Below are positions 8,085-14,026 of a DNA stretch of 15,856 nt, one piece after another. Below the pieces are notes generated by a model. It saw only the letters and a list, made by a program, of their open reading frames with translations. It searched no databases and was not told where the DNA came from. The stretch's first letter is position 1, and each line of letters opens with the position of its first letter. A program made the position numbers and the translations under genes. Source of the stretch: Pseudomonadota bacterium (GTDB lineage Bacteria; Pseudomonadota; Alphaproteobacteria; Acetobacterales; Acetobacteraceae); the NCBI GenBank assembly GCA_021826485.1, contig JAKAZX010000040.1:1-15856 (forward strand). Direction: 5' to 3'.

Positions 8085-8902
8085 GACGTTTTCTCCCAGG
8101 CGGTGTGGTCCGTCTCCAGGACCGAGTTTGGTACGGACAAGCTGCGCCGCGCCTCCGCCGCCGTCAAGCCGAACTCGCGGCGCAGCGTGATGGCATAGGC
8201 GAAGCGGTCCGCCGGATGCAGGTTGAACGCCACTTCCACGACCTTGCCGGCGGCGGTGCGATAGATGCGGGCGACCTCGATGCCCATCGCGCCTGGATCC
8301 ACACCCAGCCCGCCGGCGACGGCTGCCGGCAGGGCGGCGGCGCGCAGGGTCTGCTGCACCTCGGCGATGCGGTCGCCGTACAGCGCCTCGATCAGCGCGT
8401 AGACCGGGCCGGCCCGCTGGCCGATCAGGTCGCCGACGCGGCCGTATTCGGCGGCCACGAACACCTCGGTCCAGCAGATCGGGGGCGCCCCCTCGGCGGT
8501 GAAGCGGAACCCTTCCACCCGCAGCCAGCGGGTGCCCGGCGCCGCGCCGAGCCGGGCGGCAAGCGCCCCCTGGGCAGTGACGAAAGCCGCGGTTTCCGGC
8601 CGATAGCGCGTCTCGACCGCGTACTGCAGCAATTCGTCCACCGAATTGACCGCATGCACGTAGAGCGGGCGCGGCATCGGCGCGATCACCATCGAGCCGG
8701 CCCCCTGGCGGGAGGCGACCAACCCCTCCTCCCGCAACTGCCGCAGCGCCTCGCGGACCGTATGGCGGCTGACGCCAAAGCGCCGGCACAAGTCGCGCTC
8801 GGTCGGCAGGCGGGTGCCCACCGCCAGCGCGCCGGAGGCGATCTCCGCGCGCAGCAGGACGAGGATGCGGCGATACAGCGGTCCTCCCGCCTGGGGCTGC
8901 AT
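8081..8902 (-). CDS. GntR family regulator, HutC/UTRA subfamily
   Basis: This is a 273-residue transcription factor when read from the ATG at 8902. The winged-helix domain spans about residues 6-75. It shows RLPTERDLCRRFGVSRHTVR (31-50) as the helix-turn-helix and QGAGSMV as the wing. The rest fits a UTRA ligand-binding domain, beginning near 92 and ending with AFNLHPADRFAYAITLRR. UTRA regulators usually bind a pathway intermediate and leave DNA on binding. The ATG at 8902 follows AAGG/AAGGA elements. An in-frame GTG at 8938 would add 12 residues and is the main alternative. The stop overlaps the mmgE/prpD-like start by 4 nt, so the regulator is first in its operon and probably autoregulated. 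A palindrome with the spacing of GntR/HutC sites lies 47 bp upstream, between the two arms of the locus. Confidence 0.9.
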   Translation of the reverse strand: MQPQAGGPLYRRILVLLRAEIASGALAVGTRLPTERDLCRRFGVSRHTVREALRQLREEGLVASRQGAGSMVIAPMPRPLYVHAVNSVDELLQYAVETRYRPETAAFVTAQGALAARLGAAPGTRWLRVEGFRFTAEGAPPICWTEVFVAAEYGRVGDLIGQRAGPVYALIEALYGDRIAEVQQTLRAAALPAAVAGGLGVDPGAMGIEVARIYRTAAGKVVEVAFNLHPADRFAYAITLRREFGLTAAEARRSLSVPNSVLETDHTAWEKTS

Positions 8903-8917
8903 GGCGGCCTTGGTTCC

Positions 8918-8947
8918 TTGACGGTTGCGGTCCGGCACGGCTAGCGT
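8918..8947 (+). promoter_or_regulatory. possible sigma-70 promoter for the MaoC-MFS arm
   Basis: TTGACG at 8918-8923 is a good -35 box. TAGCGT at 8942-8947, 18 bases later, is a poor -10 box. The transcription start would fall inside the candidate operator at 8949-8962, consistent with repression by GntR. The weak -10 makes this tentative. Confidence 0.3.
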
Positions 8948-8948
8948 G

Positions 8949-8962
8949 CTTGTCCGAACAAG
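8949..8962. promoter_or_regulatory. candidate GntR operator
   Basis: CTTGTCCGAACAAG is palindromic at 12 of 14 positions, with perfect arms CTTGT/ACAAG. It fits the GT-N-NN-N-AC layout known for HutC-type GntR regulators. It sits between the gntR start and the MaoC gene start, where one bound repressor could control both arms. Confidence 0.55.
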
Positions 8963-8982
8963 TCCAGGACGACAGGCGCCCC

Positions 8983-9501
8983 ATGGTCGGCATCGCCCGC
9001 GAGATCGCCCCGAGCCGCTTCCGCGAAAGCCACGGCCGCTATTTCGAGGACTTCACCGTCGGCGATGTCTACGAACACCGCCCGGGCCGCACCATCAGCG
9101 AGACCGACAACACCTGGTTCACGCTGCTGACCATGAACGGCCACCCGCTGCATTTCGATGCCGTCTACGCCGCGAAGTCGGAATTCGGTCGCCCGGTGGT
9201 GAATTCCTGCCTGACCCTGTCGATGGTTGCCGGCATGAGCGTCGCGGATGTCAGCCAGAAGGCGATCGGCAATCTCGGCTGGACCGATATCAAGCTGGTC
9301 GCACCGGTGTTCGTCGGCGACACGATCTATGCCGAGTCGCGGGTGCTGTCGAAGCGCGAGTCCGCCAAGCGTCCGACCCAGGGCATCGTGACGGTCGAGA
9401 CCACCGGCCGCAAGGCGGACGGCACCGTGTTCATGACCTATCAGCGCACCGTGCTTGTTCCAAAGCGCGGTCACGCGGTTGACGACATCGCCGGGTACTG
9501 A
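8983..9501 (+). CDS. MaoC family (hydratase 2) acyl-CoA dehydratase
   Basis: The 172-residue protein has one hot-dog fold of the MaoC type. FEDFTVGDVYEHRPGRTISE (21-40) opens the domain, and the hydratase motif region reads TMNGHPLHFDAVYA (50-63). His57 is the usual catalytic His. Asn52 takes the position of the usual Asp of R-specific enoyl-CoA hydratases. From memory, Asn here is common in mesaconyl-/itaconyl-CoA hydratase-like members. The C-terminal part (RPVVNSCLTLSMVAGMSV and GDTIYAESRVLSKRES) fits those as well. The likely role is addition of water to an unsaturated acyl-CoA made by the divergent operon. I chose the ATG at 8983. A TTG at 8950 is in frame, but it lies inside the candidate operator and adds residues outside the fold. 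The gene is transcribed away from gntR and is followed by the MFS gene 87 nt later. Confidence 0.9.
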   Translation: MVGIAREIAPSRFRESHGRYFEDFTVGDVYEHRPGRTISETDNTWFTLLTMNGHPLHFDAVYAAKSEFGRPVVNSCLTLSMVAGMSVADVSQKAIGNLGWTDIKLVAPVFVGDTIYAESRVLSKRESAKRPTQGIVTVETTGRKADGTVFMTYQRTVLVPKRGHAVDDIAGY

Positions 9502-9528
9502 GCAGAACGACCCGACATCACGGATATC

Positions 9529-9571
9529 CCGGGCAACGGCCCGGACGACAAGCTCGGCATCACCGTCCGGG
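9529..9571. promoter_or_regulatory. two mutually exclusive hairpins between the MaoC and MFS genes
   Basis: CCGGGC (9529-9534) can pair with GCCCGG (9539-9544) across the loop AACG. Alternatively CCCGGACG (9540-9547) can pair with CGTCCGGG (9564-9571) across 16 bases. The two stems share bases 9540-9544, so only one forms at a time. The second stem ends just before the GGGAGG ribosome binding site of the MFS gene. Confidence 0.4.
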
Positions 9572-9588
9572 CGGAAAGGGAGGAAACG

Positions 9589-10953
9589 ATGGCAGCGGTG
9601 CACGCAGGCGCACGGCTCGACCGGCTGAACATTTCGCAGTTCCACACGCGCATGCTGGTCCTGATCGGCGCCGGTACGTTCCTGGATGCCTTCGACATCT
9701 ACCTGCAAGGGGCGGTGCTGGGCGATCTGGTGGCGAGGAAATGGTCCACGCCGGCGCTGAACGCGACCTTCATCTCCGTGACCTTCGCCGGCATGGTGGT
9801 CGGCGCGTGGCTGGCCGGCATCTGGGGCGACCGCTACGGGCGGCGCTTCTCCTACCAGATGAACCTGTTGGTGTTCGGCCTCGCCTCGCTGGCCGGCGCG
9901 CTGGTGCCCTCGATCGGCTGGCTGATCGCCGCCCGCTTCGTCATGGGCATTGGCATGGGGGCGGAAATCGTCGTCGGCTACGTGCTGCTGAGCGAATTCG
10001 TGCCACCCGGAAGCCGCGGGCGCTGGGGCACCGCGCTTGCCGTCATCACCAATTCCTCGCTGTTCGTCTCGGCGCTGATCGGGCGGCTCGTGATCCCGAA
10101 TTTCGGCTGGCGTTGGATGTTCGTGCTGGTCGGTGTCGGCGCCATGATCGTCTGGTACCTGCGCAAATCGATGCCGGAATCGCCGCGCTGGCTGGAAAGC
10201 AAGGGCCGCAACGAGGAGGCCGAGCGCATCCTCTCCGCCATCGAGCGCGAGGTCGGCGCCGGCCGCGTCCTGCCGCCGCCGCGCATCGCGCCGATCCCGG
10301 TGGTGGAGCGGCCGTCGCTCGCCACGCTGTTCTCGCGCGGATTGATCGAGCGGACGTTGATCGGCGCGTTCGTGCTGATCACGCTGAACACCGCGATCTA
10401 CGGCTTCATTGCCTTCCTGCCGACCTTCATGGTCCAGCAAGGCATCGGCATCGTGAAGTCGCTGACCTACACCACGCTGATGTCGTTCGGCGGGCCGGTC
10501 GGCGCGCTGATCGGCATGCTGCTGGGGGACCGGATGGGGCGGCGCCACAGCATCATCTGGTTCTCGCTCGCCGCGGTGGTGTTCGGCGCGCTCTATCCGT
10601 TCGTCACCAACCCCGGCCTGCTCATGCTGGTCGGCTTCCTGATGGTCAGTTCGATCTTCGTGCTGGTCGCGATCGCGTGGGGCCTCTACGTGCCGGAGCT
10701 GTTCCCGACCGAGGTGCGGATGCGCGGCAACGGCTTCTGCAACACCGCCGGCCGGCTGATGACGATCGTCACGCCGCAGTTGACGGTGCCGCTGTTCCAT
10801 TCCTTCGGCGTCGCCGGCGTGATCGCCCTTTCGGCCGGGCTGCTGCTGTTGCAGGCGATCCTGGTGGCGCTGTTCGGCATCGAGACACGCGCGAAATCGC
10901 TGGAGGCCCTGGTGCCGCGCGCGGCCACCACGCTGGCAGCGGCCGAACAGTAA
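9589..10953 (+). CDS. MFS transporter, metabolite:H+ symporter type
   Basis: The 454-residue protein has about 12 hydrophobic segments with a longer polar loop near 195-255, typical of the major facilitator superfamily. The acidic pair in FLDAFDIY (31-38) of the first helix resembles the D-x-x-D motif of aromatic-acid and dicarboxylate proton symporters. GDRYGRR (80-86) and GDRMGRR (313-319) are the two loop 2-3/8-9 signatures. PESPRWLESKGR (196-207) and PELFPTEVRMRG (369-380) are shared with sugar and organic-acid porters. The ATG at 9589 has a strong GGGAGG ribosome binding site. It lies behind the MaoC gene and probably imports the acid degraded by this locus. Export cannot be excluded. 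The substrate is not visible from sequence. Confidence 0.92.
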   Translation: MAAVHAGARLDRLNISQFHTRMLVLIGAGTFLDAFDIYLQGAVLGDLVARKWSTPALNATFISVTFAGMVVGAWLAGIWGDRYGRRFSYQMNLLVFGLASLAGALVPSIGWLIAARFVMGIGMGAEIVVGYVLLSEFVPPGSRGRWGTALAVITNSSLFVSALIGRLVIPNFGWRWMFVLVGVGAMIVWYLRKSMPESPRWLESKGRNEEAERILSAIEREVGAGRVLPPPRIAPIPVVERPSLATLFSRGLIERTLIGAFVLITLNTAIYGFIAFLPTFMVQQGIGIVKSLTYTTLMSFGGPVGALIGMLLGDRMGRRHSIIWFSLAAVVFGALYPFVTNPGLLMLVGFLMVSSIFVLVAIAWGLYVPELFPTEVRMRGNGFCNTAGRLMTIVTPQLTVPLFHSFGVAGVIALSAGLLLLQAILVALFGIETRAKSLEALVPRAATTLAAAEQ

Positions 10954-11116
10954 GGCCGGCTCGCGCAGCACGGTGCGCAAACACGTCCAAGCGCTCCGAC
11001 CCCGCACGGGCGTGCATAACCGGGCTGCGCGCATGGCCCGGGCCCGTGAGCGCGGCGGCGTCGGTGAGGAGGCGAACGGGCATCCACAAGCCCATGCCCC
11101 GGGCCGCGGAATTAAG

Positions 11117-11147
11117 CCGGACGCACCACTTTCCGTGGCGCGTCCGG
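11117..11147 (+). terminator. strong hairpin after the MFS gene
   Basis: CCGGACGC (11117-11124) pairs with GCGTCCGG (11140-11147), and inside it CCAC pairs with GTGG around the loop TTTCC. There is a single A/C mismatch between the two helices. The 12-bp stem lies about 163 nt after the MFS stop. It is followed by TTCAGTTG rather than a T-run, so it may be a terminator or part of a structured leader. Confidence 0.4.
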
Positions 11148-11198
11148 TTCAGTTGCGTACGGTGTCTCGCTCCAAACTTCTCTGTGGGTGGCTGCAAC

Positions 11199-11226
11199 CG
11201 AACAAGCGTGTCCTGGTTGCTGCGAT
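11199..11226 (+). promoter_or_regulatory. possible EcfG-type promoter of the CsbD-like gene
   Basis: CGAAC (11199-11203), 19 bases, then CGAT (11223-11226) resembles the alphaproteobacterial general-stress consensus GGAAC-N18/19-CGTT at 7 of 9 positions. CsbD genes are often in that regulon, which is the reason for listing so weak a match. Confidence 0.25.
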
Positions 11227-11284
11227 AGCCCGGTCGAGGCCGATCGGCCCGCGGGCTGCGTGGGACAGTGAAGGAGGAGATTGC

Positions 11285-11470
11285 ATGGACAAGGATCGCA
11301 TCGCCGGTGCGGCGAATCAGGCGAAGGGCTCGGTCAAGGAGACGATCGGCAAGGTGACCGGCGATACCAAGACCCAGGCCGAGGGCACCGCTGAAAAGGC
11401 CGCGGGCAAGGCCCAGAGTGCCGTCGGGGGTGCCAAGGACGCCGTGCGCGAAGCAGTGAACAAGAACTGA
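11285..11470 (+). CDS. CsbD family stress response protein
   Basis: A 61-residue, highly charged, Ala/Lys/Gly-rich protein of the CsbD family. It begins MDKDRIAGAANQAKGSVKE (1-19) and carries IGKVTGDTKTQAEG (22-35), which are the family hallmark. It has no cysteine, tryptophan or membrane segment and is expected to be a soluble, flexible cytoplasmic protein. CsbD proteins accumulate in general stress (sigma-B in Bacillus, EcfG-type control in alphaproteobacteria), and their molecular role is unknown. The start at 11285 is set by a near-perfect AAGGAGGAGA four bases upstream. The gene stands alone, with a GC-rich hairpin directly after the stop. It does not appear to belong functionally with either flanking operon. 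Confidence 0.93.
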   Translation: MDKDRIAGAANQAKGSVKETIGKVTGDTKTQAEGTAEKAAGKAQSAVGGAKDAVREAVNKN

Positions 11471-11480
11471 GGACAACCCG

Positions 11481-11504
11481 GGGGCGCCGCGGTCGCGGCG
11501 CCCC
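11481..11504 (+). terminator. 10-bp perfect hairpin after the CsbD-like gene
   Basis: GGGGCGCCGC (11481-11490), loop GGTC, then GCGGCGCCCC (11495-11504) form a perfect 10-bp GC stem. It starts 10 nt after the csbD-like stop codon. No clear T-run follows, but strength and position make termination likely. Confidence 0.6.
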
Positions 11505-11523
11505 TCGGCCGTCACGGTCGTCG

Positions 11524-11564
11524 CTGGCTGGGAAGGGAGGCATCCGCTTCCCGTTGGCAGCCAG
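11524..11564. repeat. inverted repeat with 6-nt bulge
   Basis: CTGGCTGGGAAG (11524-11535) is continuous on the left. On the right CTTCCC (11547-11552) and AGCCAG (11559-11564) are split by a GTTGGC bulge. This gives 12 pairs with an 11-base loop, and it would form on either strand between the convergent genes. Confidence 0.45.
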
Positions 11565-11635
11565 ATGTTGCCGTGCGCACGGGACTGCAGGGCGCCTGCG
11601 ATCATTCTGCCTGCCGCCGCGAATCTCCTTGCGTG

Positions 11636-11689
11636 CCAGAGGCGCAGCCGAGCCCAGAGGCGCAGCCGAGCCCAGAGGCGCAGCCGAGC
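11636..11689. repeat. three perfect tandem copies of an 18-bp unit
   Basis: The unit CCAGAGGCGCAGCCGAGC occurs three times head to tail without a mismatch. It is a multiple of three in length but lies in no credible gene. Perfect identity points to recent slippage expansion. Confidence 0.9.
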
Positions 11690-11868
11690 ATGGTGTCGGC
11701 TGCGCTGCGACACGGTCTTGAGGTGGTCCCTGTCGCTCGAAAAGCAGCTCGGTCGCCGCGTTTCGGCGTCACCCGTGTTGACGGCGGGATCGACTGGAGC
11801 TTCGGGCGTAACCCCAGGCCTGGAATGTGATTTTTCCTAGTGAAAGCCGGGCGCCGGAATGGCGAAGA

Positions 11869-13095
11869 TCAAGCCAGTCGGTCTGACAGGCGGCGGCCCA
11901 CGGCTACCAGCGCCACGATGGCGGCAGCAAAGCCCGAGGCAGCACCGATGCTGAGCGCCCAGCGCGGCCCGTAATGACTGGCCACCCATCCGACAATCGG
12001 AGCGCCGATCGGAGTGCCTCCCAGCGCGATGCCGACGCGCAGCGCCATGACCCGCCCGCGCATGGCGGGCTCGGTCGAGAGCTGCATCAAGCTGTTCGTC
12101 GTGTTGGTGAACGTAAGCGCCGCCGCGCCGATGACGACAAGCGCTCCAGCAAAGAACCAATAGCCCGGCGCCAGGGCGGCAAGCGTGCAGCCGAGTCCGA
12201 AAATCGCTGCGCCGACCAACAGCAATCGGAACCGGGGATCTCCACGACCCGCCCCCAGGAGCGCGCCGGATACCGTCCCGATCGCCATGATCGACGACAA
12301 GAGCCCGTATCCACGAGCGTCCGTGTGGAAGACGCTGACCGCCATGGTTGAGACAAAGATCGGGAAGTTCAGGCCGAAGGTCCCGATCAGGAACAGCATG
12401 ACCAGGATCACTTTGAGGTCGGGGCGCCCCCACACATAGCGAAGCCCTTCGACGAAGCTTCCCCGCCCTCGGGCGGCCCTGGCGTTCCGACGAAGCTCAG
12501 CCGTGCGCAGGAATGCGATCGAAATAAGCACGGCGGCGAAGGAGGCGCCGTTGATCAGAAAGGCCCAGCCGGTGCCGGCCGCCGCGATCACGACGCCGGA
12601 GACGGCCGGACCGACCATCCGTGCGGCATTGAACGAGGTGGAATTGAGCGCCACCGCATTGTGCAAGTCCTCGTCCCCAACCAGCTCCGCGACGAAGGTT
12701 TGGCGCACCGGGGCGTCGAAGGCCGCGGCGCTGCCGAACAGGAAAGCGAAGACGTAGACGTGCCAGAGCTGTACGATGCCGGTGACGGTGAGCGCCCCCA
12801 GCGCAAGAGCGAGGGCGCCCATGGTCGCCTGCGTGACGATGAGAAGCTTGCGCTGATCGAAGTGATCGGCGGCGAATCCAGTCCAAGGCAGCAGAATGAG
12901 CTGCGGTCCGAACTGCAGCGCCATGACCCTGCCGACTGCCGAGGCATCATGATGGGTCAGTTGGGTGAGCACCAGCCAGTCCTGGGCTGTGCGCTGGATC
13001 CAGGTGCCGACGTTGGAGACGAAGGCGCCGCCGACCCAAACCCGGTAATTGAAGCTTCGCAGTGATCGGAAGGCGCCCCACGCGGGAACCTTCAT
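11869..13095 (-). CDS. MFS transporter, EntS/MFS_3-like exporter
   Basis: The 408-residue protein has the layout of the MFS_3 (enterobactin exporter EntS-like) branch. It begins AFRSLRSFNYRVWVGGAFVS with a first helix through TWIQRTAQDWLVL (31-43). The loop 2-3 motif is GFAADHFDQRKLL (73-85). The highly characteristic AFDAPVRQTFVAELV (125-139) and ALNSTSFNAARMVGPAVSG (149-167) follow. About 10-12 hydrophobic helices can be drawn. I chose the ATG at 13095 because it overlaps the stop of the preceding small membrane gene (ATGA) and homology begins there. The open frame upstream to 13416 is the shadow of that gene. It is the last gene of the marR-led operon, so export of a toxic or inducing compound is the likely role. 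The substrate is unknown. Confidence 0.9.
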   Translation of the reverse strand: MKVPAWGAFRSLRSFNYRVWVGGAFVSNVGTWIQRTAQDWLVLTQLTHHDASAVGRVMALQFGPQLILLPWTGFAADHFDQRKLLIVTQATMGALALALGALTVTGIVQLWHVYVFAFLFGSAAAFDAPVRQTFVAELVGDEDLHNAVALNSTSFNAARMVGPAVSGVVIAAAGTGWAFLINGASFAAVLISIAFLRTAELRRNARAARGRGSFVEGLRYVWGRPDLKVILVMLFLIGTFGLNFPIFVSTMAVSVFHTDARGYGLLSSIMAIGTVSGALLGAGRGDPRFRLLLVGAAIFGLGCTLAALAPGYWFFAGALVVIGAAALTFTNTTNSLMQLSTEPAMRGRVMALRVGIALGGTPIGAPIVGWVASHYGPRWALSIGAASGFAAAIVALVAVGRRLSDRLA

Positions 13096-13421
13096 GGAAG
13101 CTCGGGCCCATTCCCGCCATGGAAGCGGCCGAAATGCCGTGCCGAAAACAGCGCGATCAGGAAGGCGCCGGCGCTCAATGCGAGGACGTCTGCCGTATTC
13201 TTGAAACCGAAATCGCCCACCCGACAGACAAGCACATAGCCGGCGACGAGGTTGAGGAACCCCCAGAGCACGTTGACGGTCGACGAAGAGAGTCCTTGTC
13301 CGGGCGGCTTGGCGAACGGGCTCTGAAACGGCCTGCCCATCATGCCGCTGACGGCATGGGGGATCGCGTTCGCCAGGAAGGCGCCGCCGAAGAGATAGGA
13401 CAGCAGTGAAAGCCACGGCAT
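13092..13421 (-). CDS. small integral membrane protein of unknown function
   Basis: I do not recognise a named family for this 109-residue protein. It shows three hydrophobic segments, about residues 3-22, 47-68 and 76-95. Between the first two lies a polar loop, GMMGRPFQSPFAKPPGQGLS (26-45), which looks conserved in character because it is rich in Pro, Gly and aromatic residues. No signal peptidase site is obvious, so it is likely an inner-membrane protein with a cytoplasmic tail ending HFGRFHGGNGPELP. Its ATG is one base after the isochorismatase-like stop. Its own stop overlaps the MFS start by 4 nt, so its expression is tied to both. It may assist the transporter or act in the same detoxification response, but that is inference. 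Confidence 0.75.
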   Translation of the reverse strand: MPWLSLLSYLFGGAFLANAIPHAVSGMMGRPFQSPFAKPPGQGLSSSTVNVLWGFLNLVAGYVLVCRVGDFGFKNTADVLALSAGAFLIALFSARHFGRFHGGNGPELP

Positions 13422-13422
13422 C

Positions 13423-13986
13423 TCAGGCGCCTTTCGTCGTCAGGAGATCGATGATCGCCTGACTGGTGCCGGTCTCGCCGAGCCGCGGGAAGATGTTTTT
13501 GATGCTGTAGTCGTGCGCCTCGGGACGCGTGTCGGTCATGGCGTCGAGCGCAAGGGTGACGTTGAAGCCCGCCTCGTAGGCTTGACGCGCCGTCGCCTCG
13601 ACGCCCGTTCCGGTTGCCACGCCCGCGATCACCACCTGGGTGACGCCCCGCGCTTTCAGCTCAGCTTCGAGATCGGTGCTGGCGAAGGCGCCCCAGGTCT
13701 GTTTGGTCACGACGATATCTCCGGGTTGCTGGTTCAGCGCCGGGATGAGGTCAGTCCACCCGTCCGGACGGGCTCCCGTTTGACGCGGCTGCTCCGTTCG
13801 GCCCGGCGCCCCGCCGGCGACGTTGACAAGCACGACCGGCAGGCCGCGCTCCCGGAAGGCGTCAGCCAGCGCACGCGCCCGTTCGATGACGCCATCGATG
13901 GGGTGGATGAGAGGCAGGCCGACGATGCCCTTCTGAAGGTCCACGATGATCAGGGCGGTGTTCGGGTCGAGCGTCGTCAGCGCCAT
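13423..13986 (-). CDS. isochorismatase-like cysteine-hydrolase-fold protein lacking the catalytic Cys
   Basis: A 187-residue protein of the isochorismatase superfamily. Asp16 in ALIIVDLQKG and Lys95 in IVVTKQTWGAF are the first two members of the usual Asp-Lys-Cys triad. The nucleophile segment reads VVIAGVATGTGVEATAR (118-134), where the third residue of the triad is normally Cys in GVATNICVE. Here that position is Gly128. PhzD and isochorismatases that cleave a vinyl ether also lack this Cys, so the protein may be a non-amidase hydrolase rather than a nicotinamidase. It lies 40 nt after the marR-like gene and 1 nt before a small membrane gene, in one operon. Its start has no strong ribosome binding site. 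The substrate is not predictable. A role in degrading the signal sensed by the regulator is plausible. Confidence 0.88.
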   Translation of the reverse strand: MALTTLDPNTALIIVDLQKGIVGLPLIHPIDGVIERARALADAFRERGLPVVLVNVAGGAPGRTEQPRQTGARPDGWTDLIPALNQQPGDIVVTKQTWGAFASTDLEAELKARGVTQVVIAGVATGTGVEATARQAYEAGFNVTLALDAMTDTRPEAHDYSIKNIFPRLGETGTSQAIIDLLTTKGA

Positions 13987-14026
13987 GGCAATGTCCGCTT
14001 GAAGTTCACGATGCGTTGGCGGCTTG

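Larger units (their letters stand above)
10954..11284. other. non-coding stretch with a strong hairpin before csbD-like gene
   Basis: No gene was recognised in these 331 bases. An open frame running from 10973 into the CsbD-like gene has no protein-like features before 11285. The stretch contains a long hairpin at 11117-11147 and a possible ECF-type promoter at 11199-11226, listed separately. Confidence 0.6.
11505..11868. other. non-coding stretch between convergent genes
   Basis: The CsbD-like gene and the EntS-like transporter gene converge on this region. Apart from a bulged inverted repeat (11524-11564) and an 18-bp triplicate (11636-11689), nothing was recognised. Small open frames across the triplicate (for example 11573-11830) lack ribosome binding sites and protein-like composition. 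Confidence 0.55.

Noticed and set aside
3359..8944. A chain of long plus-strand open frames (279 to 557 codons) antisense to the whole gntR-to-dioxygenase operon
   Set aside because: They mirror the genes on the minus strand codon for codon, are rich in Arg/Gln/His/Ala without domain signatures, and arise from strong G/C preference at third positions.
6648..8993. A 781-codon reading of the MmgE/PrpD gene
   Set aside because: The upstream third overlaps gntR in another frame and is Arg/Gly/Pro-rich noise; homology begins at the ATG at 8084.
9541..9554. A possible third GntR site before the MFS gene (CCGGACGACAAGC)
   Set aside because: It contains GGAC and ACAAGC but not the GT-N-NN-N-AC spacing. 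The resemblance needs a gap and is better explained by the hairpin arm.
8941..11034. A 697-codon minus-strand open frame across the MaoC and MFS genes
   Set aside because: Composition is His/Gln/Arg/Asp-rich and repetitive with no motifs, as expected for the antisense of hydrophobic, GC-rich genes that carry clear domains on the plus strand.
10973..11470. A longer start for the CsbD-like gene
   Set aside because: The family starts at MDKDRI, and a near-perfect ribosome binding site precedes the ATG at 11285.
11573..11830. A small plus-strand gene with hexapeptide repeats encoded by the 18-bp triplicate
   Set aside because: No ribosome binding site, no conserved features outside the repeat, and an equally open frame on the same stretch in another register.
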